Assembly: GCF_042660675.1 (NCBI RefSeq)
Contig: NZ_JBHSUL010000006.1
Location: forward strand, 1-62,338
From: Marinilactibacillus sp042660675
GTDB taxonomy: Bacteria; Bacillota; Bacilli; Lactobacillales; Carnobacteriaceae_A
Direction: 5' to 3'
DNA length: 62,338 bases
Of the stretch, positions 42,798-50,202 are shown piece by piece (the stretch's first letter is position 1; each line of letters opens with the position of its first letter). The notes beneath the pieces are model-generated. The model did no database searches, was not told the origin of the DNA, and was given only the letters and a program-made list of their open reading frames with translations. The position numbers and the translations under genes are program-made.

Positions 42798-43163
42798 TTA
42801 CTTAACTTCTACAGAACCGCCAGCTTCTTCGATTTTAGCTTTAAGTTCTTCAGCTTCATCTTTAGAAACGCCTTCTTTGATTGCAGAAGGAGCGCCATCA
42901 ACTAATGCTTTAGCTTCTTTCAAACCAAGACCAGTAGCTTCACGTACAGCTTTGATTACTTTGATTTTAGCAGATCCAGCACTTGCTAGTTCAACTGTAA
43001 ATTCAGTTTGTTCAGCAGCTTCTGAAGCTCCTGCTCCTGCTGCTGCAACTGGTGCTGCAGCTTCAACGCCAAATTCTTCTTCGATTGCGCTAACTAAGTC
43101 GTTTAATTCAACGATTGTAGACTCTTTTAAGTCAGCAATGATTTTTTCGATATCTAATGCCAT
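42798..43163 (-). CDS. rplL: 50S ribosomal protein L7/L12 (bL12)
   Basis: 121 residues: N-terminal dimer domain (1-30), Ala/Gly-rich hinge (AAAPVAAAGAGASEAAEQ) and C-terminal factor-binding domain with KIKVIKAVREATGLGLKEAKALVDGAP. Stalk protein that recruits EF-Tu (22888) and EF-G (24206). GGAGG before the ATG. Confidence 0.98.
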   Translation of the reverse strand: MALDIEKIIADLKESTIVELNDLVSAIEEEFGVEAAAPVAAAGAGASEAAEQTEFTVELASAGSAKIKVIKAVREATGLGLKEAKALVDGAPSAIKEGVSKDEAEELKAKIEEAGGSVEVK

Positions 43164-43257
43164 TTTATATTTTCCTCCAGTATATTAGTTGTGTTTTTAA
43201 TTAAATGATAGTGCCAAATGATTTGTAGAACAGGCTGTTCTATAATAGAACATGAGC

Positions 43258-43764
43258 TTACGCTGCTTCCTCTTCTTTTTTCTCTGCAACTGCTTTGATT
43301 GCCAAGGCAGTGTTTCGAACTGGTGCTTGAAGTACAGATAATAGCATAGAAAGTAGTCCTTCGCGGCTTGGTAGTGTCGCAATTTTGTTGATTTCTGCAA
43401 CAGTTGCTACTTTACCTTCCAATACGCCACCTTTAATTTCTAAAGCTTCTGCATCTTTCGCAAATTCTGCAATGATTTTTGCAGGCGCTACGACTTCTTC
43501 ATTACTGAATGCTACTGCTGTAGGTCCTTTAAAGACGTCATCTAAACCGTTCAAGTTTGCTGCTTCAGCGGCACGACGTAGCATAGTATTTTTCAATACG
43601 TGCATTTCAACTCCAGCTTCACGTAATTGTTTACGTAACTCAGTTACTTGCTCAACTGTTAGTCCACGGTAATCAACTACGACTACTGCAGCCGCGTCTT
43701 CGAATTTTTTAGTAATGTCTTTAACGATTTCTTCTTTTTTAGCTAAAATGTTCGCTTTGCTCAT
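43258..43764 (-). CDS. rplJ: 50S ribosomal protein L10 (uL10)
   Basis: 168 residues from ATG 43764 (MSKANILAKKEEIVKDI), AGGAGG 10 bases upstream; an in-frame upstream ATG at 43800 lies in the leader and is rejected. It anchors the L12 stalk. The L10-L12 complex is expected to repress its own leader. Confidence 0.97.
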   Translation of the reverse strand: MSKANILAKKEEIVKDITKKFEDAAAVVVVDYRGLTVEQVTELRKQLREAGVEMHVLKNTMLRRAAEAANLNGLDDVFKGPTAVAFSNEEVVAPAKIIAEFAKDAEALEIKGGVLEGKVATVAEINKIATLPSREGLLSMLLSVLQAPVRNTALAIKAVAEKKEEEAA

Positions 43765-43802
43765 TGATGTTTCACCTCCTGATCGATTGTAAAAGGGCAA
43801 TA

Positions 43803-43836
43803 AAAAAACCCCATGTCTCCGTAGACAAAGAGGGAT
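43803..43836 (-). terminator. Attenuator in the rplJ leader
   Basis: On the minus strand TTGTCT/AGACA with outer CCC/GGG forms a stem followed by TTTTTTT, about 40 bases before rplJ. It matches the terminator of the described L10 leader of Bacilli. Confidence 0.8.
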
Positions 43837-44034
43837 TGTGTGTGTTTAACGTAAATATACATCACAGTTATCCTCGGTATGATATTAAGGCTTACGCCAC
43901 ATACTGTCTTCGGTATAATCTAGCATCGTTCTTCTGTTTTATTTAAGAAACAGATTCACTTTACTTTTACTCATCAATGTTCAGTTAATTGCTTAACCTG
44001 CATAAGTATAGCAAGCTATACCTCGCAGGTCAAG
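43837..44034 (-). promoter_or_regulatory. Promoter and L10-type leader of rplJ-rplL
   Basis: On the minus strand TTGACC (44029-44034), 17 bases, TATACT (44006-44011). The ~160 nt that follow precede the attenuator and hold the region where the L10-L12 complex binds in other Bacilli. The spacer also has a GTATAGCttGCTATAC inverted repeat. This covers most of the 302-base gap; nothing else is seen. Confidence 0.75.
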
Positions 44035-44066
44035 AATTAATTGGTTTTTTTAGGTTGAGATTATTA

Positions 44067-44759
44067 TTATTTTACTGTTGTTTGGTCTACTTTAACACCA
44101 GGACCAAAAGTACTTGCAACAGCCATATTTTTAATATAAGCACCTTTTGAACTAGATGGCTTAGCTTTAACGATTGTTTCGTGAATCGCAGAAAGGTTTT
44201 CTTGTAATTTGTCGATGCCAAATGAAACTCTTCCGATTGGAACATGAATATTTGACTGACGGTCTACACGATAAGTAACCTGTCCAGCTTTGATATCATT
44301 AACAGCTTTCGCTACGTTAGGTGTTACTGTACCAGTTTTAGGGTTTGGCATAAGGCCTTTGGGTCCAAGGACACGTCCAAGTTTACCAACTTCAGCCATC
44401 ATGTCCGGAGCTGCAACAACTACGTCGAACTCGAACCATCCACCTTGTACTTTTTCAACTAAATCGCTATCTCCAACGAAGTCAGCTCCAGCTTCTTGTG
44501 CAGCTTTTGCTTGATCTCCTTTTGCGAAAACGATAACTGTTGAAGTTTTACCTGTTCCGTGTGGCAATACCATTGCTCCACGAATTTGTTGATCAGCTTG
44601 TTTAGGGTCTACTCCTAGACGATAAGCAACTTCTACAGATGCATCAAATCCAGCGTAGTCGATTTCTTTAACTAATTCTAGTGCTTCAGTAGCGTCATAC
44701 AATTGTTCTCTGTTGACTTTTTCCAGAGCAGCTAAAAACTTTTTACTTTTCTTCGCCAT
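44067..44759 (-). CDS. rplA: 50S ribosomal protein L1 (uL1)
   Basis: 230 residues, two-domain L1 with GKTSTVIVFAKGDQ and the GLMPNPKTGTVTPNVAKAV block. Mobile L1 stalk protein; in many bacteria it also represses rplK-rplA by binding the mRNA. GGAGG before the ATG. Confidence 0.98.
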   Translation of the reverse strand: MAKKSKKFLAALEKVNREQLYDATEALELVKEIDYAGFDASVEVAYRLGVDPKQADQQIRGAMVLPHGTGKTSTVIVFAKGDQAKAAQEAGADFVGDSDLVEKVQGGWFEFDVVVAAPDMMAEVGKLGRVLGPKGLMPNPKTGTVTPNVAKAVNDIKAGQVTYRVDRQSNIHVPIGRVSFGIDKLQENLSAIHETIVKAKPSSSKGAYIKNMAVASTFGPGVKVDQTTVK

Positions 44760-44851
44760 GATTATTTCCTCCTTGTTGTGGTATTAACGGTTTAACCTCC
44801 CACTTGTTCTCCTTAGAAGTGATTGAGTAATTTGTTTAGAACCACTCACAT

Positions 44852-44888
44852 CTACAACTACGGAGACAGCAAGAGCTTAGAGTTGTAG
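44852..44888 (-). other. Hairpin between rplK and rplA
   Basis: Perfect 8-bp stem CTACAACT/AGTTGTAG around 21 bases, just after rplK. Its loop contains TGTCTCCGTAG (minus strand), the exact reverse complement of an 11-nt stretch in the rplJ attenuator. Confidence 0.5.
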
Positions 44889-44896
44889 GTTTTTAA

Positions 44897-45322
44897 TTAA
44901 CCTTCAACAGTGAAGCCCATGCTACGAGCTGTACCTTCGACCATACGCATAGCAGCTTCTACAGATGCAGCGTTTAAGTCTTCCATTTTTGTTTCAGCAA
45001 TTTCTCTAACTTGTGCACTTGTTACAGATGCAACTTTTTTAGTGTTTGGTTCACCAGAACCAGACTCAACGCCGGCAGCTTTTTTAAGCAATACTGCAGC
45101 TGGTGGTGTTTTAGTGATAAATGTAAATGAACGGTCTTCGTATACTGAGATAACAACTGGAATAATCATTCCTGCTTGGTCTGCAGTACGCGCGTTGAAT
45201 TCTTTACAAAATCCCATAATATTTACTTGTGCTTGTCCTAGTGCTGGACCTACTGGAGGAGCTGGATTAGCTTTCCCTGCAGGAATCTGCAATTTGACTA
45301 GGTTTACGACTTTCTTTGCCAC
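44897..45322 (-). CDS. rplK: 50S ribosomal protein L11 (uL11)
   Basis: 141 residues, exact family size, GTG start at 45322 with AGGAGG 8 bases upstream. LQIPAGKANPAPPVGPALGQ, with the conserved prolines of the thiostrepton-binding N-domain, and the C-terminal rRNA-binding domain are intact. Confidence 0.98.
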   Translation of the reverse strand: MAKKVVNLVKLQIPAGKANPAPPVGPALGQAQVNIMGFCKEFNARTADQAGMIIPVVISVYEDRSFTFITKTPPAAVLLKKAAGVESGSGEPNTKKVASVTSAQVREIAETKMEDLNAASVEAAMRMVEGTARSMGFTVEG

Positions 45323-45436
45323 GAGACATACCTCCTTGATTTGTTTCGCGAGTGGTTAAATGAGGTTATAGTTTTCCTCTCCCACCTATTTCTTTGCATA
45401 CAAAATATGCGTATCGCCTATTTTGCGTACCGATAT

Positions 45437-45465
45437 ATTATAGTCCTTCAAAGATTACCTGTCAA
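45437..45465 (-). promoter_or_regulatory. Consensus promoter of rplK-rplA
   Basis: On the minus strand TTGACA (45460-45465), exactly 17 bases, TATAAT (45437-45442): a perfect consensus promoter, 115 bases before rplK. Confidence 0.92.
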
Positions 45466-45472
45466 ACTTTTT

Positions 45473-46027
45473 TTAATTTTTCACTTTAGAAATTTGATCG
45501 TAGTCAAGTTCAGCGTTTGTTTCACGACCAAACATTTCAACTAGTGCTTTAATTTTACCTTTTTCAGACTCGATTTCTGTAATTGTACCTTCCATTCCTG
45601 AAAAGGCACCGTTGATAATTTTGACACGTTCGCCAATTTCAACATCCATATTTACTTTACGCGGATTGATACCCATGCTACGTAAAATTTGGTCCACTTC
45701 TTCTGGTAACAATGGAGAAGGCTTGCTTCCTGCACCGTGTGAACCAACAAATCCTGTAACACCAGGTGTATTACGAACAATATACCAAGCATCATCTGAC
45801 ATAATCATTTCAACGAGTACATATCCTGGGAAAGTTTTATGTGTAGAGACTTTTGTTTCTCCATCTTTTTCCTCATAAGTTTGTTCTTCCGGAATCAATA
45901 CTTGTAAAATGTTGTGTTCCATTCCCATACTTGTCGCACGAGATTCTAGATTCTGTTTTACCTTGTTTTCGTAACCTGAGTAAGTGTGTAGTACGTACCA
46001 CGCTTTTGATAATTCAATTTCAGACAT
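45473..46027 (-). CDS. nusG: Transcription antitermination/pausing factor NusG
   Basis: 184 residues from ATG 46027 (MSEIELSKAWYVLHTYSGYENKV), AGGAG 6 bases upstream. NGN domain to about 115, then a KOW domain (VEIGERVKIINGAFSGMEGTI). The in-frame extension upstream of 46027 overlaps a terminator hairpin and is not used. It links RNA polymerase (rpoBC here) to pausing and to ribosomal S10. Confidence 0.97.
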   Translation of the reverse strand: MSEIELSKAWYVLHTYSGYENKVKQNLESRATSMGMEHNILQVLIPEEQTYEEKDGETKVSTHKTFPGYVLVEMIMSDDAWYIVRNTPGVTGFVGSHGAGSKPSPLLPEEVDQILRSMGINPRKVNMDVEIGERVKIINGAFSGMEGTITEIESEKGKIKALVEMFGRETNAELDYDQISKVKN

Positions 46028-46083
46028 GTCTTTCTCCTTTTTTGTTGTTTTTCTGATTTTCCACAATTGATCCAAACCATAAT

Positions 46084-46122
46084 AAAAAACCTTCTGCACG
46101 TATTATCGATCAAGAAGGTTTT
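46084..46122 (-). terminator. Terminator/attenuator upstream of nusG
   Basis: On the minus strand a perfect 10-bp stem AAAACCTTCT/AGAAGGTTTT followed by six Ts, 57 bases before the nusG start. It ends the rpmG-secE message, but the promoter at 46147 lies before it, so nusG transcripts from there must pass it too. Confidence 0.85.
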
Positions 46123-46146
46123 AGTCGTTTCGTTTAATCTATTCGC

Positions 46147-46152
46147 ATTATA
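46147..46152 (-). promoter_or_regulatory. Possible nusG promoter
   Basis: TATAAT on the minus strand with a weak -35 (TAGATT, 17 bases upstream), between secE and the hairpin at 46084-46122. Confidence 0.4.
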
Positions 46153-46198
46153 TCACTTAAACGCATGATAATCTATTGCATTTAGTCATTCAACTTTT

Positions 46199-46375
46199 TT
46201 AAATCAAATTCAGTAAAAAAGTAATGATCGAATCTATTCCAAAAAAGAAAACGCTGAAAAATGCTACAACTCCAAATACAGTTAACGTGTTTTTCCGCAT
46301 TTCTTTGTTCGTTGGCCAAGTTGTTTCTTGTAATTCATATTTTACTTCCCCGAAAAACTTCTTGATTTTGCCCAT
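46199..46375 (-). CDS. secE: Preprotein translocase subunit SecE
   Basis: 58 residues from the second ATG (46375, MGKIKKFFGEVKYELQETTWP), 8 bases after GGAGG; the first ATG at 46384 abuts that site. One membrane helix (about 33-55) after the conserved amphipathic helix with the W-P motif. It clamps SecY (11735). Confidence 0.96.
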   Translation of the reverse strand: MGKIKKFFGEVKYELQETTWPTNKEMRKNTLTVFGVVAFFSVFFFGIDSIITFLLNLI

Positions 46376-46421
46376 CGGTGTCATCCTCCCATACTATTTG
46401 ATTCACTTGATTTGTTAAAGG

Positions 46422-46571
46422 TTATTTAGTTTCTCTGTGTAGTGTGTGCTTTGAACAATAACTACAATATTTTTTAACTTCTAGTCGTTCTGTTCGAACT
46501 TTTGAGCCGCCATTTTTAGAGTAATTTCTTGAACCACACTCTGTACAGGCTAGGACGATTTTCTTTTGCAT
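46422..46571 (-). CDS. rpmG: 50S ribosomal protein L33 (bL33), zinc form
   Basis: 49 residues, MQKKIVLACTECGSRNYSKN at the start, CSKHTLHRETK at the end. Cys9, Cys12, Cys36 and Cys39 form the zinc site (C+ form). First gene of rpmG-secE(-nusG). Stop TAA at 46422. Confidence 0.97.
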   Translation of the reverse strand: MQKKIVLACTECGSRNYSKNGGSKVRTERLEVKKYCSYCSKHTLHRETK

Positions 46572-46642
46572 ATTTTTCTGTTCCTCGTTTCTTTTTTCCC
46601 CACTGTCGCTCTAAAACGCAACTTCACTGCGTACCAATCTAA

Positions 46643-46671
46643 ATAATACTGTTTATCAATAAGTTAGTCAA
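46643..46671 (-). promoter_or_regulatory. Promoter of rpmG-secE
   Basis: On the minus strand TTGACT (46666-46671), 17 bases, TATTAT (46643-46648), in the divergent gap shared with the plus-strand gene at 46861. Confidence 0.82.
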
Positions 46672-46860
46672 CCACTACTTTGGACTCTTTTTCTTATGTA
46701 GGGTCTGATTTTATGTATATCTACATTAGTTGTGTCTAAAAGCAAACGTTTATGTATACGAACATATCAAGTTTATTTTAATTTATATTTTTTTATAGAA
46801 GAAGCTTTTAATCTGTGGCACAATAGCCTTACATAAAGCTTATTAGAAGGACGTTTATTT

Positions 46861-47388
46861 ATGACTAAAACTCAAAAACTTATTTACATATCTTTACTTT
46901 CCGCTCAAGCGGTTATTTTAGGGCTTATAGAGAGGAGTATTCCCTTTCCTTTTGCATTCGCTCCAGGCGCTAAACTTGGTATAGCCAATCTGATCACCAT
47001 TGTTGCAATCTATACCCTTCCTTTTAAAGATAGTATGAAGGTTGTGGGCATGCGTTTATTGATGACTACCTTGTTAGGTGGTACAATTTCCACACTCCTC
47101 TACAGTACAGCTGGAGCTATACTTAGCTTTTTAGGGATGGTGTTTGTCAAAACGACTGGTGGTAAAAAAGTCAGCATCATTGGAGTAAGTGCCACTGGTG
47201 GTATTTTACATAATTTAGGTCAACTATTTGTTGCCAGCTTTATTGCTCAAACATGGACCGTTCTTCTGTACTTGCCCGTACTGTCTTTTATGGGCATCTT
47301 ATCTGGAATTGCCATTGGAATTTCGGCGAATTTTTTGATGGACAAAACATCTATTGTTCGTCGTTTTCGCCGTCAGTATGAGGAATGA
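46861..47388 (+). CDS. Gx-type transporter / HepA component I family protein
   Basis: 175 residues, about five membrane helices. FAFAPGAKLGIANLITI and GGTISTLLYSTAGAILSFLG resemble the family annotated both as heptaprenyl diphosphate synthase component I and as Gx transporter; its fold suggests an ECF S component. If so it could use the EcfA1-EcfA2-EcfT module at 5280-7764. No component II gene is adjacent, so a prenyl synthase role is less likely. It lies on the plus strand wedged between rpmG and the sigma factor. A good ribosome binding site (AGAAGGAC) precedes the ATG. Confidence 0.75.
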   Translation: MTKTQKLIYISLLSAQAVILGLIERSIPFPFAFAPGAKLGIANLITIVAIYTLPFKDSMKVVGMRLLMTTLLGGTISTLLYSTAGAILSFLGMVFVKTTGGKKVSIIGVSATGGILHNLGQLFVASFIAQTWTVLLYLPVLSFMGILSGIAIGISANFLMDKTSIVRRFRRQYEE

Positions 47389-47413
47389 CCGATTAAAACA
47401 AGCAGCTACTTTT

Positions 47414-48043
47414 TCAAGTGAGTGATTTTTTAAAAAATAATTCTTTGTATTTTTGACTGCATCTGTGCTTCGCATTCATTGCTTTTTCTCTTGAACACCG
47501 TAAACTAGTGGCAATTTCATCATAACTATAGCCGCTCATATAAAGCATGCTGACGATTTTCTCAAATCCAGATAAAGCTTCCTGGTACTCCGCCATAGAC
47601 TCTTGCATGAGAATCCACTCTGATGGAGATAGTGATTTAGCTGTCCCCATCACTTGATTGCCCTTTTGCTCAACAATACCATCTAGTGATAGAGCCTCTT
47701 TATTAGACTTTCTCTTCAAGGCGTTGTTCCATCTGCTCAGTCGATTGAAATGATTATCCAAACATAATGAGACGTATTGGCTAAAGCTCATGCCACGGTC
47801 TCTTTCATATTTTCTCGTTGCTTCTACAAAACATTCGCAAGCTTCTTGCCACAAATCATCTTGGTCATATCCTCTAATAAATCTCTTTCTGATTGATCTG
47901 TAAAAGAGGGGTTTGCATCTTTCAAACAATTCACTGAACCGACTTTCGTCGACGTGTTGTACCATAAAGATTAACGTCTCATTGATATGCTCCTCTGATT
48001 TGATTCTCTTCTTATGTAATTGTCCGTTTTGCTGATCCAGCAT
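47414..48043 (-). CDS. Sigma-70 family factor, SigH/ComX-like
   Basis: 209 residues. Region 2 reads GYDQDDLWQEACECFVEATRKYERDRGMSFSQYV (about 58-92), and region 4 has GFEKIVSMLYMSGYSYDEIATSLRCSREKAMNAKHR (about 155-190). The position next to rpmG-secE-nusG and after yacP is that of sigH in Bacillus and related genes in lactic acid bacteria, where relatives control competence. There is no visible region 1 or 3, as in that group. The target genes cannot be inferred from this window. RBS AAAGGGG is 10 bases before ATG. Confidence 0.85.
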   Translation of the reverse strand: MLDQQNGQLHKKRIKSEEHINETLIFMVQHVDESRFSELFERCKPLFYRSIRKRFIRGYDQDDLWQEACECFVEATRKYERDRGMSFSQYVSLCLDNHFNRLSRWNNALKRKSNKEALSLDGIVEQKGNQVMGTAKSLSPSEWILMQESMAEYQEALSGFEKIVSMLYMSGYSYDEIATSLRCSREKAMNAKHRCSQKYKELFFKKSLT

Positions 48044-48105
48044 TGTCTTAATGCCCCTTTCTGTAATAGAACGCTCATATTAGATGAGAAATGTTCTTAT
48101 ACAAT

Positions 48106-48111
48106 ATTATA
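48106..48111 (-). promoter_or_regulatory. Probable promoter of the sigma factor gene
   Basis: TATAAT on the minus strand, with a partial -35 (TTAAAA, 18 bases upstream). The gap also contains a terminator for the upstream gene. Confidence 0.5.
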
Positions 48112-48238
48112 TTGCCATAACTCTTTCGTTTTTAACGAAGATTTTTCAATCTTTTTTGCTTGATTTATCCATATTTAAATACAACGAATTAGGAAATTCT
48201 TAAATCCGTTGTTTTGATCCGTTTTCATAAATGCTTTC

Positions 48239-48273
48239 CAAAAAAAAGAAGCCTTTTTCAAAGACTTCTTTTT
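48239..48273 (-). terminator. Terminator after rae1
   Basis: On the minus strand AAGAAG-CTT and AAG-CTTCTT pair (one mismatch) and run into eight Ts, about 20 bases after the stop at 48290. Confidence 0.85.
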
Positions 48274-48289
48274 CACATTTCATTCACAT

Positions 48290-48835
48290 TCACAAAGAAT
48301 CTCTTGGATGCTCACTTTGAATTAGTTTTTGATAAAACTCTTTAAGTCTTTTCTCGTCTTCTTCTTTCAGAGGGGAGTTACGCCGATACTGCTGCATTTT
48401 GTATAAGGTCGCATCTAAAGCAATATTCTTTTTGACTCGGTTTAGCTCTTTGTATAATTCAATAGCTGATTTTCTAGCCGCACCTTTTTGAAAAACAATC
48501 CATTGTTCTGCAAGATCAGAAGTAGCTACGGATACGTTCGTAATCAATAAGTTCTCTTCTCCAACGGCTCTTTCGATATAGCTATCAGCAGTCTCGCCTT
48601 CACTTGTAAAGATGACAACGACATCGTACTTATCATACCTTTGCTGAATCCCAGGAACGAGCTGAGCATCAAATATGATTCTGATTTCTATCTCTTGATA
48701 CTTTGCATAGTTACTTAGTTCATGAAGTAATTGATCTCTTGCATCTGCCATTTTATCGATTCTTTTAAGTTTTACCAGTTCTGGCCAAGCTCCAATCATG
48801 TTATATCCATCTACGTAAAGCAGTTCTTTTTTCAT
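48290..48835 (-). CDS. rae1: NYN-domain endoribonuclease Rae1 (YacP)
   Basis: 181 residues, PIN-like NYN domain: LLYVDGYNMIGAWPEL carries the first catalytic Asp, then DARDQLLHELSNYA, and TSEGETADSYIERAV with further acidic residues. Rae1 of B. subtilis cleaves mRNAs inside the ribosome A site. Located between rlmB and the sigma factor, the classic yacP neighbourhood, so orthology is likely. Confidence 0.88.
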   Translation of the reverse strand: MKKELLYVDGYNMIGAWPELVKLKRIDKMADARDQLLHELSNYAKYQEIEIRIIFDAQLVPGIQQRYDKYDVVVIFTSEGETADSYIERAVGEENLLITNVSVATSDLAEQWIVFQKGAARKSAIELYKELNRVKKNIALDATLYKMQQYRRNSPLKEEDEKRLKEFYQKLIQSEHPRDSL

Positions 48836-48867
48836 CGCGCGCCTCCCTTCCTCTGATTCAACTTTCT

Positions 48868-49773
48868 TTACAAGGCGTTTCTTTTACGGAATACTTCATA
48901 CATCAATAAGCTGGAAGCCACACTTGCATTCAAACTCTGCACATGACCTGTCATAGGAATCGTAAGTGTTTCGTCTACTTTTTCCTTGACCAGACGAGAC
49001 AGCCCTTTCCCTTCATTTCCGATGACTAGTCCAATCGGCGCATCTACTTCCCAACGTCTATAATCCGTTCCGTCCATATCTGTTCCGAAAATCCACAACC
49101 CGCGTTCTTTTAATTCTTCAATGGTTTGAACAAGATTAGTTACACGTACGACTGGTACGTGTTCGATGGCTCCGGTCGCTGCTTTTGCAACAGTAGAAGT
49201 TAACCCGACTGCACGGCGTTTAGGAATTATAATCCCGTGAACCCCTGCGGCATCCGCGGTTCTCATGATGGATCCTAAGTTATGTGGATCTTCAATTCCA
49301 TCCAGTAATACGAAAAACGGTACTTCGTCTTTTGCTTCTGCAGCTGCGAATAAGTCATCGATTTCAGCATAAGCGACTGGACTCGCTGCTACAAGAACGC
49401 CTTGATGGTTCTCACCATCACTCAATAAATCTAATTTACTTTTCGGAACAAAACTCAATTGTATCTTACGTTTTTTAGCTTCTTCTTGAATGTCTTTTAG
49501 TTTACCACCTGATAAACCTTCTTGTAAAAACACTTTGTTGATATCGCGATTTGACTTGATGGTTTCCAATGCCGGGATTCTTCCAATCACCATTTCGTCT
49601 TGAGCAATATCTTGCTCAATCACTTCTGATTTTGGTTCTACCTTAGGCTGAATGCGGTTCTGCTTACGTTCACCAGATCCTTTTACTTTATTTCTATCGA
49701 ACTTATTTCTGTCGGGTCTATTCTTATCAGATCTATTTCTATCTGGTCTTTTACCACCTTGTTTTTTAGGCAA
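48868..49773 (-). CDS. rlmB: 23S rRNA Gm2251 2'-O-methyltransferase RlmB
   Basis: 301 residues from TTG 49773 (LPKKQGGKRPDRN), AAAGGAGG 7 bases upstream; the TTG at 49791 overlaps it. A ~60-residue N-terminal arm is almost all Arg, Asp, Lys and Asn in repeats of R/K-P-D-R-N. Then the substrate-binding domain (IGRIPALETIKSNRDINKVF) and the SPOUT knot: LDGIEDPHNLGSIMRTADA, VIGNEGKGLSR and PMTGHVQSLNASVA. Methylates the P-loop of 23S rRNA. Confidence 0.93.
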   Translation of the reverse strand: MPKKQGGKRPDRNRSDKNRPDRNKFDRNKVKGSGERKQNRIQPKVEPKSEVIEQDIAQDEMVIGRIPALETIKSNRDINKVFLQEGLSGGKLKDIQEEAKKRKIQLSFVPKSKLDLLSDGENHQGVLVAASPVAYAEIDDLFAAAEAKDEVPFFVLLDGIEDPHNLGSIMRTADAAGVHGIIIPKRRAVGLTSTVAKAATGAIEHVPVVRVTNLVQTIEELKERGLWIFGTDMDGTDYRRWEVDAPIGLVIGNEGKGLSRLVKEKVDETLTIPMTGHVQSLNASVASSLLMYEVFRKRNAL

Positions 49774-49800
49774 GCGACTTCCTCCTTTCAAGACACCTTA

Positions 49801-50202
49801 CTAAGCGAGTGCCTTGTCGACTTTCTTTATACATACTTCTATTAATTCGTGTAATCTGTCTTCTTGTTTTGTCAGATACAAGTATCCCATCACAGCTTCA
49901 AATCCAGAAGACTTATTATAAGTTGATCCATCTGTATTTTTGGCTTTGGAATAACTTTTTGCATTACGCCCTCTTTTGTAAAACTCTATTTCAACTTCAT
50001 TCAAACGATCTTCTTCGATCAATTCATCAATCAACCAAGCTTGGGCTTTGGCCGATACATAATTCGTTGCCAAGCGGTGCAATTGATTTGGTTTCGTCTG
50101 GCCATTTGTCAGTAAATGCTCTCTTATCGACTGTTCGTACGCAGCATCTCCCATGTACGCAAGCGCCAGGCCGTTCAGTAACTCTGCATCCTTCGCCTTC
50201 AT
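49801..50202 (-). CDS. mrnC: Mini-ribonuclease III
   Basis: 133 residues, a lone RNase III catalytic domain without the double-strand RNA-binding domain. Catalytic acidic residues are in AYMGDAAYE and GFEAVMGYLYL. It matures the ends of 23S rRNA in Bacilli. Overlaps the cysS stop by one base, and the order cysS-mrnC-rlmB-rae1 is the Bacillus order. Confidence 0.95.
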   Translation of the reverse strand: MKAKDAELLNGLALAYMGDAAYEQSIREHLLTNGQTKPNQLHRLATNYVSAKAQAWLIDELIEEDRLNEVEIEFYKRGRNAKSYSKAKNTDGSTYNKSSGFEAVMGYLYLTKQEDRLHELIEVCIKKVDKALA

